A stretch of 64,000 bases of DNA from Sabellastarte sp. h YS-2021 (Eukaryota > Annelida > Polychaeta > Sabellida > Sabellidae), in contig OZ024927.1 of the NCBI GenBank assembly GCA_964017235.1, positions 27,423,160 to 27,487,159 of the forward strand. Direction: 5' to 3'. The notes below the pieces were generated by a model that saw only the letters and a list, made by a program, of their open reading frames with translations, was not told where the DNA came from and ran no database searches. Numbering within the stretch: position 1 is the first letter of the stretch; every line of letters starts with the position of its first letter. Below, piece after piece: positions 11,853 to 24,002 of this stretch. Made by a program: the position numbers and the translations under genes.

Positions 11853-13240
11853 TTGGCAATACAAGGACATATTAGTAGAGTATCACACTCCTTCAAACAT
11901 GTCAGCCCATGGGTGTCCTTGTTGTTGATCCTCTCAGGAGATGTCAGTATAAACCCTGGGACTAACACTAGCCTTTTAAATGGAAGTCTGATAAATATCA
12001 GAGCCATCAGAAACAAGTCTGTTGCCTTTGTGGACTTCATTAATAGCAACAAGTCCGATGTCATTGCAATCACTGAGACCTTGGCTTCAGCTGGATGATA
12101 CCGACAGCTTTATTGCATTAAGTGTTACTCCTCTTGGTTACAAATGTATTCATGTTCCACACTATGAGGAGAGAGGTGGTGGTGTCTAGTTCATCATCCA
12201 TGATGACATATTGATTTCAAGTTCTTACCTCAACGATGTTGCAAGACCTTTGAAAGCATATATATTCACCTGTCCATGGGCAAAACCCAGAACATTATTT
12301 TCACACTGTGTATACGCCTCCTAATGTTTACAAAGATAATTTCATTGAGGATTTCAGTTTCTTTGTTGAGGGTGCTGCTTTATCATGTTGTAAAAATATA
12401 ATATTGGGTGACTTAAATCTGCATCTGAACAAACAAGATTGTTGGTCGCAGAAATTCAATGACTCCCTCAGTCAATACAATTTTACCAAAATCATTGATT
12501 CCATGACCCATATCCACGGCCATATATTAAATGGCATATGTGTGAAGAACACTTTCTCACAGATGGTTTGTCCAAAGGTTAGAGTGGGGACTGTGTGACT
12601 ATCTTGCCATCATATTTTCGGTCACTATACCCATCAAGGCACCCTGCAAATTCAGGCAGATTAATAGACGGAAAATTCACAATATAAATATTACTGACTT
12701 CAGAGAGGCCATCCTGAATTCTGATCAAATCAGCTCTCTGTGTGTCTTTTCTGTATACAAATGTGGATAGATGGTGTAAAACTGAAACTCAACCCAGACA
12801 AAACAGAATTCATTATTGTTGGTGATTGAAAAGCCAGAGAGTCCCTCATGCAAAAATTTCTCGCCCAACTTCTTGGAAATTTTATCTCCCATATCGATAT
12901 AGTCAAGACCTAGGTGTTACTTTCGACTTTGGAAACACCTTTACCAGTCACATAACCAAGGTTTATCATGCCTGTTGCTATCACTTTAAAGACCTAAGAC
13001 ACATTAACAAATCAGCTATCTTTTTCCTCAGTTTGTCCTAGAAAGGCCATTGATAGGCAAGGTTTTGCAATGGCTTCCCTCACTGAATGGAACAGACTCC
13101 CACATTTGGTTTGATCACAGCACACAATAACAGGTTTCTGAAGCCAGCTAAAATCCTATTTGTTTAGACTAGCATATCCTCCACCATAGTACATCTCCCC
13201 AGTGGATGATAATTTAGATCTCGACCTGATACATTATTGG
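11853..13240 (+). pseudogene. Decayed CR1/L2-type LINE: endonuclease remnants and C-terminus, RT core deleted
   Basis: Conceptual pieces in shifting frames follow LINE order. LILSGDVSINPGTNTS then NIRAIRNKSVAFVDF and VIAITETLA (11853-12098) form the start of an APE-type endonuclease domain. ILGDLNLHLNKQD (about 12400-12440, within an open segment 12308-12598) is its GDxN-type motif. KLNPDKTEFIIVGD at about 12785-12830 is past the RT catalytic core, and FAMASLTEWNRLPHLV near 13060-13110 is a C-terminal motif. Multiple stops and frameshifts plus loss of the RT palm make it dead. Its 3' region is interrupted by the giant palindrome at 13246. Confidence 0.75.
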
Positions 13241-13245
13241 AGAGG

Positions 13246-16200
13246 AAGTAGTAAGGGGGGTAGTATAGTCACACAAATAGTCACACAATCTACGTGGTCC
13301 CTGTGGGGGGTTGTATAGATTTTTGTGACCAGCAGTCACGGCCCATCTGTGTGAGGAGGGGGGATATGGGGGAGTTGGGGGGTTTACTTAATGCAGGGTG
13401 TGTTAATTATCTGTGAAAATGAGGTTGAAATGAAATACATTTATTGGAAGGAAGTACATAAAATATTCATAGCATCACCAACAAATAAACAACATTTAAA
13501 GCTACATTAAATAAAATCATGCAAACAGCTAAAGGTAAAATGAAACTAGCAAACAAGGACCTTTAAAAAACTAGTAAACAACTGGAATATTTAAGCATCT
13601 ACATATTTATAGCAACAAATAAGGGACATTTTACAGCTATATACAGATCTATGATAACACTAAAGAAATGAAACACAAAGGACATACAAATTTGTAAGGT
13701 ATAAGGACAAAACATGCAAACAACAAGGATTATTTAATCATCTACACATTCATAGCAACAAATAAGGGACATTTAAAACTACAAATTTATCATAAATATG
13801 AAACATCCAAAATAGTTAAGACATTTAAACCCGTAAAAATTTGTAAGGACATTTAAAAATGAAATAGTCATGAAAGGTAAAAGGATTATATAGTGCATTA
13901 ACCGCTGAATGACTCTAGTGTTTGCTACTTTTCATATTTTCAAAATAAAAGCATCATAAAAAATCCTGGATTTCCATTGGGGTGACTATAATTCCAGCAA
14001 CTATAATTCCAGCAATCCGATTGGCGTGACCAAACAGCCAACTGAGTTCAAATCACGGGACATCTGTGCAAGGGGGGATATGGGGGGAGGTGGGGTTTAC
14101 TTGATGCAGGGGTGATAATTATCTGTGAAAATTAGGTTGAAATGGAATACATTTATTGGAATGAAGTATATAAAATATTCATAGCATCACCAACAAATAA
14201 GGGGCATGTAAAGCTATATAAAAATTGATCATGAAAGAAATTGAAACATTGAATTATTGTATTTAAATCAACAACAGGGGTCATTTAAACATCTACAAAT
14301 TAAAGCTAACCAAAAAAGTACACACAAGTAATGGTCAAGCTTTTTTCCCACAATTTTTCCCCAGTTAAAGGGACCCAGTTTCATATTGGCACAGCAGCCT
14401 TTCATTAGACGCAACATATAATTCAAACCCAATCCCTTTAATTTAAACCAACCCATGTACATTATTACCTTTATTTTAAAGTAATTACCTTATTTTAAAT
14501 TTTTCTCGGCGACTGTTATTTAATAGTACTGGAATAAGTAAGAATCCCTCTAATATCCCTCTAGATATAATATATCTAAAGTCCCAAAAATTTAAATATC
14601 ATATACTAGAGTCCAATGGAAAGGCTATTATCCCCTATCATTTGAAAAGCATGTGACTATTCTCACAGATGGTCATTCCACAATACAAAATGGGTTTAAT
14701 GATCTGGAAAAAAGTGTGGGGTAATGAATGTATAATTTTCAAATGCTCATAACTTTTTGAGGGATAGTCCGATTTTAAAAATTCAAAAAGGACCTCGATC
14801 CATATCTCCAGATGAAAATTTTGATATCTAATACTATAACCCCATATGATAAATGCACAATATTTCAAAATCCAGCATGCTAAAAAAGTCCCATTGTAAA
14901 AGCCTATAATCCCCCCCCCCTTGACCATGCCATTCACACAGCTAGCGTTATTAATCATTAAAAATGTCTTGTTAAGGAATTATAATGCATAATTTTCAAA
15001 TGCTCATAACTTTTTGAGGAATAGTCCAAATTTAAAAATTCAAAAAGCGTCTTAATCAGTGAGTCAAGACGAACGTCTTGATACCAAACATGCGCCTGTT
15101 AAACCAGTAATGAAAAATAGAAAAAAAAAATTCATTAATTACGTCAAGAGACTTCTAAAGGCAATCTTCAAACAGCCCTAACTCAGCAAGGAATAGGCAG
15201 ATTTTAAAAATTCGAAAAGCGTCTTAATCAGTGAGTCCTGACTAACGTTTTGATATCAAACTTAACCATATATGAGCAACAGCGGGAATCAAATTTTAAC
15301 TATACCAAATGGGCTACATTTTTTTCAAATGTTGATAACTTTATGAGGGATAGTCCGATTTTAAAAATTCAAAAAGGACCTCGATCCATATCTCCAGACG
15401 AAAATTTTGATACCTAATACTATAACCCCGAATAATAAATGCACAATATTTTGAAATCCAGCACATTAAAAAAAAGTCCCATTGTAAAAGCCTATTATCA
15501 CCTATTGACAATGCCATTCGCACAGCTGGTGTCTTTAATCATTAAAAAGGTCTTTTTAAGGAATTATAATGTAGAATTTTCAAATACTCATAACTTTTTG
15601 AGGAATAGTCCGATTTTAAAAATTAAAAAAGCGTCGTAATCAGTGAGTCCAGACAAACGTGTTGATATGAAACATGCTCCTGTTAAACCATTGATAAAAA
15701 TTTGAAAAAAATATTCATTAATTATGTTAAGAGACACATAATTTGCATTTTTCAAACGGCCCCAACTCTGTGAGGGATAGTCGGATTTTACAAATTCGAA
15801 AAGCATCTTAATCAGTGAGTCCCGGCGAACGTTTTGATATCAAACTTAACCTTATATGAGAAATAACGGGAAATTTTAACTATACCAAAGCGTTCATTAT
15901 GATATAACACAATGTGCGCACATTTAACGCATGTGACCCTCACAATCCGCATATGTAACACATGTAACACAATGTGCACCGCACATGTAACACAATGTGC
16001 GCACATGTGACCCTCACAAACCGCACATATAACACAATGTGCGCACATGTAACACAATGTGCGCACATGTGACCCTCACAAACCGCACATGTAACACAAT
16101 GTGCACCGCACATGTAACACAATGTGCACCGCACATGTGACCCTCACAAACCGCACATGTAACACAATGTACACCGCACAAACTGCACGTGTAACACAAT

Positions 16201-19029
16201 GTGCGCACATTGTGTTACATGTGCGGTGCACATTGTGTTACATGTGCGGTTTGTGAGGGTCACATGTGCGCACATTGTGTTACATGTGCGGTGCACATTG
16301 TGTTACATGTGTTACATATGCGGATTGTGAGGGTCACATGCGTTAAATGTGCGCACATTGTGTTATATCATAATGAACGCTTTGGTATAGTTAAAATTTC
16401 CCGTTATTTCTCATATAAGGTTAAGTTTGATATCGAAACGTTCGCCGGGACTCACTGATTAAGATGCTTTTCGAATTTTTAAAATCCGACTATCCCTCGC
16501 AGAGTTGGGGCCGTTTGAAAAATGCAAATTATGTGTCTCTTAACATAATTAATGAATATTTTTTTCAAATTTTTATCAATGGTTTAACAGGAGCGTGTTT
16601 CATATCAACACGTTTGTCTGGACTCACTGATTACGACGCTTTTTTAATTTTTAAAATCGGACTATTCCTCAAAAAGTTATGAGTATTTGAAAATTCTACA
16701 TTATAATTCCTTAAAAAGACCTTTTTAATGATTAAAGACACCAGCTGTGCGAATGGCATTGTCAATAGGTGATAATAGGCTTTTACAATGGGACTTTTTT
16801 TAATGTGCTGGATTTCAAAATATTGTGCATTTATTATTCGGGGTTATAGTATTAGGTATCAAAATTTTCGTCTGGAGATATGGATCGAGGTCCTTTTTGA
16901 ATTTTTAAAATCGGACTATCCCTCATAAAGTTATCAACATTTGAAAAAAATGTAGCCCATTTGGTATAGTTAAAATTTGATTCCCGCTGTTGCTCATATA
17001 TGGTTAAGTTTGATATCAAAACGTTAGTCAGGACTCACTGATTAAGACGCTTTTCGAATTTTTAAAATCTGCCTATTCCTTGCTGAGTTAGGGCTGTTTG
17101 AAGATTGCCTTTAGAAGTCTCTTGACGTAATTAATGAATATTTTTTTTTCTATTTTTCATTACTGGTTTAACAGGCGCATGTTTGGTATCAAGACGTTCG
17201 TCTTGACTCACTGATTAAGACGCTTTTTGAATTTTTAAATTTGGACTATTCCTCAAAAAGTTATGAGCATTTGAAAATTATGCATTATAATTCCTTAACA
17301 AGACATTTTTAATGATTAATAATGCCAACTGTGTGAATGGCATGGTCAAGGGGGGGGGGGATTATAGGCTTTTACAATGGGACTTTTTTAGCATGCTGGA
17401 TTTTGAAATATTGTGCATTTATCATATGGGGTTATAGTATTAGATATCAAAATTTTCATCTGGAGATATGGATCGAGGTCCTTTTTGAATTTTTAAAATC
17501 GGACTATCCCTCAAAAAGTTATGAGCATTTGAAAATTATACATTCATTACCCCACACTTTTTTCCAGATCATTAAACCCATTTTGTATTGTGGAATGACC
17601 ATCTGTGAGAATAGTCACATGCTTTTCAAATGATAGGGGATAATAGCCTTTCCATTGGACTCTAGTATATGATATTTAAATTTTTGGGACTTTAGATATA
17701 TTATATCTAGAGGGATATTAGAGGGATTCTTACTTATTCCAGTACTATTAAATAACAGTCGCCGAGAAAAATTTAAAATAAGGTAATTACTTTAAAATAA
17801 AGGTAATAATGTACATGGGTTGGTTTAAATTAAAGGGATTGGGTTTGAATTATATGTTGCGTCTAATGAAAGGCTGCTGTGCCAATATGAAACTGGGTCC
17901 CTTTAACTGGGGAAAAATTGTGGGAAAAAAGCTTGACCATTACTTGTGTGTACTTTTTTGGTTAGCTTTAATTTGTAGATGTTTAAATGACCCCTGTTGT
18001 TGATTTAAATACAATAATTCAATGTTTCAATTTCTTTCATGATCAATTTTTATATAGCTTTACATGCCCCTATTTGTTGGTGATGCTATGAATATTTTAT
18101 ATACTTCATTCCAATAAATGTATTCCATTTCAACCTAATTTTCACAGATAATTATCACCCCTGCATCAAGTAAACCCCACCTCCCCCCATATCCCCCCTT
18201 GCACAGATGTCCCGTGATTTGAACTCAGTTGGCTGTTTGGTCACGCCAATCGGATTGCTGGAATTATAGTTGCTGGAATTATAGTCACCCCAATGGAAAT
18301 CCAGGATTTTTTATGATGTTTTTATTTTGAAAATATGAAAAGTAGCAAACACTAGAGTCATTCAGCGGTTAATGCACTATATAATCCTTTTACCTTTCAT
18401 GACTATTTCATTTTTAAATGTCCTTACAAATTTTTACGGGTTTAAATGTCTTAACTATTTTGGATGTTTCATATTTATGATAAATTTGTAGTTTTAAATG
18501 TCCCTTATTTGTTGCTATGAATGTGTAGATGATTAAATAATCCTTGTTGTTTGCATGTTTTGTCCTTATACCTTACAAATTTATATGTCCTTTGTGTTTC
18601 ATTTCTTTAGTGTTATCATAGATCTGTATATAGCTGTAAAATGTCCCTTATTTGTTGCTATAAATATGTAGATGCTTAAATATTCCAGTTGTTTACTAGT
18701 TTTTTAAAGGTCCTTGTTTGCTAGTTTCATTTTACCTTTAGCTGTTTGCATGATTTTATTTAATGTAGCTTTAAATGTTGTTTATTTGTTGGTGATGCTA
18801 TGAATATTTTATGTACTTCCTTCCAATAAATGTATTTCATTTCAACCTCATTTTCACAGATAATTAACACACCCTGCATTAAGTAAACCCCCCAACTCCC
18901 CCATATCCCCCCTCCTCACACAGATGGGCCGTGACTGCTGGTTACAAAAATCTATACAACCCCCAGGGGGGGGGGGACCACGTAGATTGTGTGACTATTT
19001 GTGTGACTATACTACCCCCTATACTACTT
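13246..19029. mobile_element. Giant palindrome, possible foldback-type element (about 5.8 kb, arms about 2.7-2.9 kb)
   Basis: The left arm (13246 to about 15900) is the reverse complement of the right arm (about 16367 to 19029). The relation is position plus mirror position = about 32,270-32,276 throughout. Long stretches are identical, with scattered substitutions and short indels (for example near 13300, 13695 and 14940). Each arm contains direct repeats of about 0.58 kb and many copies of a phrase around TTTTTAAAATCGGACTATCC. Terminal bases are AAGTAGTA / TACTACTT. AGAGGAA flanks the left end directly and recurs a few bases beyond the right end, a possible target-site duplication. No coding potential is credible. 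It sits in the 3' region of a dead LINE. Confidence 0.8.
15902..16367. repeat. Centre of the palindrome: alternating purine-pyrimidine minisatellite
   Basis: Words such as CACATGTAACACAATGTGC and TGACCCTCACAAACCGC are repeated about ten times. The turn is at GTGCGCAC (16201-16208). The left side carries about 300 bp of these repeats and the right only about 165 bp, so copy number differs between the halves while the rest of the arms stays matched. Cysteine-rich open frames here follow from the repeat and are not treated as genes. Confidence 0.85.
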
Positions 19030-20103
19030 ACTAGAGGAAAACAGCTTAATTAATTGAATCTTGAAATTATTGTTAATTGCATGTACAATTATTCATATTG
19101 TTTCAGGTATGTTGATAATTTAAAAGGCTCAAAAGAATATGTGTGAATTATACCAATCAAGATGCACAGTAAAAAGCAGATAATATGAGTATGTGGTTAA
19201 TATATAAGAACCAGTGTTGTAACATGCAAGTCTCAATACTCTGTTTAGTGTGTTATTTTTATGAGATTTCCGTGCATATCTCAAGTTTTCAGTGTGAATT
19301 ATAGTGCAGCATTCCAGTGATGTTACATAATCATTAAAATTTGTAGTGTTTATTTTAATACAATGCAGACCATGGTTCACAGGAAACAGGTTCCATGGAT
19401 CTAAGGTCACATGGCATAACCTATTGGGAAATTATGTAGTGAAGCACACACAAGTAAAATCTCTAAATTTGTCCATAACATAGGTCATGTTACCACCACT
19501 TCCTCTCACATTCAGGAGGTTGTAATGACTATGAATCATCTTTGTCATTCCAATGCTTAATATAAAAGATACAGCACATGCAGTCAAAATTCAGTAAGGA
19601 GAAGTAGTAACAAGAAGTAGAAATAGGTGAGAGATCAGATACAAAACATCATGTGGAAGAAGAAGTAGAAGTAACAGTAACAAGTAAGGAGTAGAAGACT
19701 GCAAGTAGCAGAAGTAGAAGAAGGGGGCCGCCTTGTGGCAAAATGCTGTTAAAATAGTATATTTAAACATCTAGCTATATTTAAACATCAGCATGATGCA
19801 AGAACTTTGTTATACTTTTGTTATTGATATTTTAAAATAAAAGAAGACCCAGAAGATATTGCATTTTAATACAACCAACTACCACCAATTGTCAAACTCT
19901 CCACCTGACAACATCCCTGGACTTTCCCTTTTTGACCTCGAGCCTCTTAGAGGATATTGCATCAATTTTGCGATATATAAATGTTTCTATTCTATTATTC
20001 TATTCTGTTACATATATGGGCACTATATAAGTGCATTGTTTAATCTAAGCTTTATGTCTATATATTGCCATATAAGGTAATTGTGTTATTGAGCCTTTTT
20101 ATG
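19030..20103. other. Unassigned sequence; possible LINE 3' tail near 19.96 kb
   Basis: No gene is seen. A GAAGTAGAAGTAA-rich simple stretch lies at about 19600-19725. At about 19965-20000 TTGCGATATATAAATG followed by (TTCTA)n resembles the 3' end of a CR1/L2-type LINE on the plus strand. It may belong to the LINE split by the palindrome, but continuity cannot be shown. Confidence 0.35.
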
Positions 20104-20917
20104 TGTTATGCAGTACTGATCTATTTATAAACTGGGGAAATTCTTCTAATAGCCTCAGTGGTTATATTAGTAAATTGGGGAAACCCAATTACCATTAGTC
20201 TCTGTAACTTCCTTGGTGAATCTGGTAACAGGTCTTAAATTCAGGTTAGTTCTGTAACTGTGTAGACGTTTCTGTGCTTGTATATAAGCACTGTACACCT
20301 GGCCACAGATGAACTTAGTATTCACTGGCTATAAGGAAGGCTATTGTGTCTTGGAATATAATGTTCAAGTGGATATATATATAAAGTGCTTGTGTTGCTG
20401 TGAACGTTTACTGGAGTGAACTGGGTACATTGTCTGGATAGATTTACTATACTTTGGATATTTTTGGATATTGGAGAAAGTGGATTTACTGCATTTTGGG
20501 ACATTGTCCATATGTTGGAGCAGACAGTACAGTTGTGTAAACTCTCTGAATATTTCTAGACAGACATTCTGTGTGATTGGATATAAAAAGGATAGCTGGA
20601 CAAGGACATTTTGTGTTATGGAACATTGGATAGACCACAGGACAGATCATTGGGCAGACCACATGCAGGACAGGTCATAGGACAGATCACAGGACAGACT
20701 TCTGGATACAGTGGATAAACTTAACTGTCAGTTACATTGGTCAGGTCAGAGTGGATTCATTATTGTATCATAGTATGCATCATTGAGAGCATATCAGTTG
20801 ACTGTAATTATTATTTTTAATTTTAAATAAATTTGTTAAGTTAAACTTTTTGTCTTTTCCTGTTGCAACTTAAAAGCAACCGGTAATTGCTACCGTGCTT
20901 GCCCCGTGACCGTAACA
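20104..20917 (+). repeat. Possible solo LTR
   Basis: The stretch has a TATA-like TGTATATAAGC at about 20279, a downstream AATAAA (about 20826), a candidate TGTTA start and a GTAACA end at about 20917. A degenerate ACAGGACAGATCA minisatellite lies inside at about 20635-20700. No second LTR, primer-binding site or coding domain is present, and no target-site duplication was found, so this remains tentative. Confidence 0.35.
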
Positions 20918-21269
20918 ATTCAAACAAGATATAATGCATTCGGACAGAGCAAAACACTTGACTCAATGTGACCTAATTGTTGTGATTACTGTCACAGAAG
21001 ATTTACAGAAACAAAGTTTATTTACTGAAAGAAAAACTTGAAGCTGTTGCATTCAGAACATGATAATAATAATAACTCTTGGGAATCCCTTGGGCTTGAA
21101 CTTGGGTTGGCAGATTACCTATAATTGTCAATGCAATGTCATGATCTTGTCTTGGTTTAAGTTTTCAGAAGAAAAATATTACAATGATGTGATATAATTT
21201 TTTTCCCTTTCCATCATATGGAAAAACTTTTAAAAACAAAAAATCAAAATAGATAAAAATAAAAAAAAG
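20918..21269. other. Intergenic, nothing recognised
   Basis: AT-rich sequence without supported features. Confidence 0.35.
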
Positions 21270-21347
21270 ATCAATGGTACACATGGAAATCTAACTCAGG
21301 ACCTTGGGATTACAATTCCAACACTCTACAAAGAGGACTACAGTGGC
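21270..21347 (-). repeat. tRNA-Thr-like SINE head or tRNA pseudogene
   Basis: On the minus strand a tRNA-like fold can be followed. GCCACTGTAG starts the acceptor side. An anticodon stem TTGGA/TCCCAA encloses ATTGTAA (anticodon TGT, threonine). It continues with GGTCCTGAGTTAGATTTCC, a weakened B box. The 3' side does not complement the 5' GCCACTG, so it is not a functional tRNA. Confidence 0.5.
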
Positions 21348-22173
21348 AACTGTCTGTTTTCTTATGTTTGAATGTATATGCATGTTGAAATCTTAATGTA
21401 AAAAAAGTATTGTTTAATTTGTGATTTCTCCATCATTTCTGAATGGATTTTTACACAATGAAAAGTAGCAGAGTGTTTTAATAATAGCTTTCGAATTATA
21501 CAAACATCATACTTGTAGATTACATAGTTTCCGAAATATTAATGACAACATAAAATCTTGAAGAAATCCTGATGTTATATTGATTTACATACCTGATGAA
21601 GAGAAGCAGATTGCTCTGAATATACCCAATTCAAAATCAGAAAAACTATGTGACTCAATATCACCTAATTTGGAGGTTTTCATAGTTTGTAAACATGTTG
21701 ACGCTAGTAGACAGCTGCATTTCTAAATAGTTTTCTTATGTGAATTAAATCAAATCAAATTATAAATAAAAAAATAGCTACATGATGCTTTTGAAACAGT
21801 TTTTGCATCATTATATGTTAAGCTACAAGTCAAAATAAAAATCGATTTTGCACATTATTACTACTGAAATAATTGTATGAAGTATGAAATAAATTAAAAT
21901 AAGGGAAGGGTGATTTATTTGTGTCATACATTGACTACTCACTTTAAATTACAGATTTCCAGACATGGTTGTTTTCTTAATGATGTTTTATATGTTATTT
22001 CAAATGATAAGAATGAATGTATTAAATTCTGTTCCTGTTTAAAGAATAGAGGTAGAGAGTCATCAATCTCTAAATCTATAAACTATATAATGTTGTTGTA
22101 TAACATAACTCAATATCAAATTGGTATTAATAAACAATTGCAAGCACCATGAAAATAGTGTATAGCTGTACTT
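21348..22173. other. Intergenic, nothing recognised
   Basis: AT-rich; short open frames here have no recognisable motif and no exon-like boundaries. Confidence 0.35.
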
Positions 22174-22407
22174 TTGAACTTAGAACTTAGAGAACTGTGT
22201 ACTAGTAAGGAATGGGCAGGAAGATGCCTACCAGTGGAGGTTGGTGTTAGAGGTTTTCCAGCTCAGTCGGTCCATCATTTCTTTTCAGTGTTTGGTGTGA
22301 AAGGTAAAGAAAGCAGGACAATTATTAAGAATATCAGTGAAGCAGCAGAGAGGGCATTCAACTGGCTTTGGATTCAGAGTGGTGAAATAAAGTGGCTAAG
22401 CATCTAG
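22174..22407 (+). pseudogene. Fragment resembling a LINE polyprotein C-terminus
   Basis: The 77-codon frame contains PVEVGVRGFPAQSVHHFF, then GVKGKESRTIIKNISEAAER and WLW. The layout (P-x-E-V-G-x-R-G-F, G-x-x-G, A-E-R, W-L-W) is one I associate with C-terminal ends of retrotransposon polyproteins that are frequent in fish and mollusc genomes, probably of the group with a restriction-like endonuclease. The clade is uncertain. No RT is attached. GCCGCCTTGTGG just downstream (about 22443) also occurs at about 19727. Confidence 0.45.
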
Positions 22408-22983
22408 AAGACGATACATGGAAATTGATCACTTCCATGGAGCCGCCTTGTGGAGAATGTATAGGATTAAAGGCTCGAAACATACACTGAACCTAGGATC
22501 CTACTGAAGATATTGTCTAAAAGAACAGTATTCAATGTGTTAAGGTAAATCTTTAATAAAAATGATGAATGCAAGTGATATACTTGACTTTTGCTTTTCC
22601 AGAGGCAGTTATCTACTTTTTTTCAACACTTGATATTAATTCTGCACTCAGAGATCACGATCACTGTGTTTTTTTATGTCATTTGTATTTCTTTGACACT
22701 ATATTGTTGGCATTATTTGTAACATATAAAAATGTTTTCTTCATAAATATCTCAAATAAATACATAATTAAAAATATTTCGTAGATCTTCTTATTTTCGA
22801 ATTACATATAAAAGTTTCGAAGCAAAAGGATTGTGCGCATGCGCATATTGGTTGACAGTTTCTAATGAAACTCTTGAAGAAGTTTTGCTGCAGGTAATTA
22901 ATCCAATATGCAATCAAATGCGTTATTTTGTTTAGATGAACCCGTTTGAATGTAAACGGTCTCATTTGTATACGCATTGTTTT
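22408..22983. other. Intergenic, nothing recognised
   Basis: No supported feature beyond the downstream tail of the preceding fragment. Confidence 0.35.
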
Positions 22984-23160
22984 GTATCGATATTTGTGCC
23001 TTGCCTGGTGGTGGATATGTCATTCTTCTTCCTCCCCCCACCTGCCGTCAAAATGCAACTGTGAATTCGGGTGTATCGATATTTGTGCCTTGCCTGGTGG
23101 TGGATATGTCATTCTTCTTCCTTCCCCCACCTGCCGTCAAAATGCAACTGTGAATTCGCC
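22984..23160 (+). repeat. 89-bp tandem duplication ending in a poly-C tract
   Basis: GTATCGATATTTGTGCCTTG begins at 22984 and at 23073, and both units end in AATGCAACTGTGAATTCG. The second is followed by about 14 consecutive C at 23159-23172. Confidence 0.9.
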
Positions 23161-23182
23161 CCCCCCCCCCCCTGTGTAGCAC

Positions 23183-23740
23183 TAGGCGTATTCCGGTGGT
23201 CGCTTCAATACTTATTTTTGTTCACAATACTTATTTATTTGTCTTCCGGTGGTACTTTCGAATGACTAAAATAAGTATTGAAGTGATAGACATATCTCGC
23301 CAGATTTCTTTGGTGAATAGGTCACGTGATCACTCTACAAGCTTTTACAATACTTTATTACAAACACCACAAATATGAGCATAACTGAAAATTTACAAAT
23401 ATAAACAATATTTCTAGTTCCACTTCAAAGGAAATTTATTACTTTTTCTGTTGCTTTTTATTTGGTAGAAATCCGTGAAGTATTTTCATATATAGTCATT
23501 TTAGTTATGCAGATGGAGACACAAAATTCACCTATTTTCGCCAACCATGTGCATTTGTTTATGTGCTGCCCAAGGTTTGTTTACACTTTAAGAACAGAAC
23601 TACCAATAGAATCATTTGCCGCCATTTTATATACCCAGTACTTACTTATTTCATTCTGGTGGTACTTATTGCAATAATTATTTTATCCACTGCGCAGGTG
23701 GGCGTGGTTTAGAGAAATAAGTACCACCGGAATATGCCTA
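23183..23740. mobile_element. MITE with TAGGCRTATTCCGGTGGT inverted ends (558 bp)
   Basis: The left end TAGGCGTATTCCGGTGG and the right end CCACCGGAATATGCCTA are inverted matches, followed inwards by further matching text containing AATAAGTA-type words. There is no coding sequence. The flanks allow a 2-bp TA duplication, but this is not decisive. Confidence 0.65.
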
Positions 23741-23750
23741 CTGCTCAATA

Positions 23751-23976
23751 CTAGTGGTGGTGGACCAGTTCACGCCCGGGTACCAATTCACGCCCACCCC
23801 TAAATTTATCCAAAACAGTCACAGTTAAACAATAAATTACAAATGTATATGATCAATTTGATATATCTATATATATAATGTGGTAAACATATTCTCTATG
23901 AAAAATTATAAATCTTCAAGAAAATTGAGGGTGGGCGTGAATTGGTACCCGGGCGTGAACTGGTCCACCACCACTA
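23751..23976. mobile_element. MITE with perfect 48-bp inverted ends (226 bp)
   Basis: The first 48 bases (from CTAGTGGTGGTGGACCAG) are repeated in reverse complement at the other end (to CTGGTCCACCACCACTAG). The inverted ends make up over 40 percent of the element. The middle is AT-rich. A terminal fragment of the same family lies at 2710. Confidence 0.85.
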
Positions 23977-24002
23977 GTGAAGTGTTCGTCATGCGGTGAA
24001 GC

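Noticed and set aside
15812-16458. Cysteine-rich open frames reading CYMC and CVTCAVCEGH repeats on both strands
   Set aside because: They are translations of the palindrome-centre minisatellite and appear in several frames and on both strands, with no start context or exon boundaries.
14268-18003. Identical small open frames in both palindrome arms (for example 14268-14462 and 17809-18003)
   Set aside because: Their identity follows from the palindrome; no motif, and the frames are short in AT-rich sequence.
13246-19029. Dismissing the palindrome as a sequencing or assembly artefact
   Set aside because: Not adopted: arms differ by several substitutions and indels, the centre is asymmetric and the outer flanks are unrelated. 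It still needs spanning reads.
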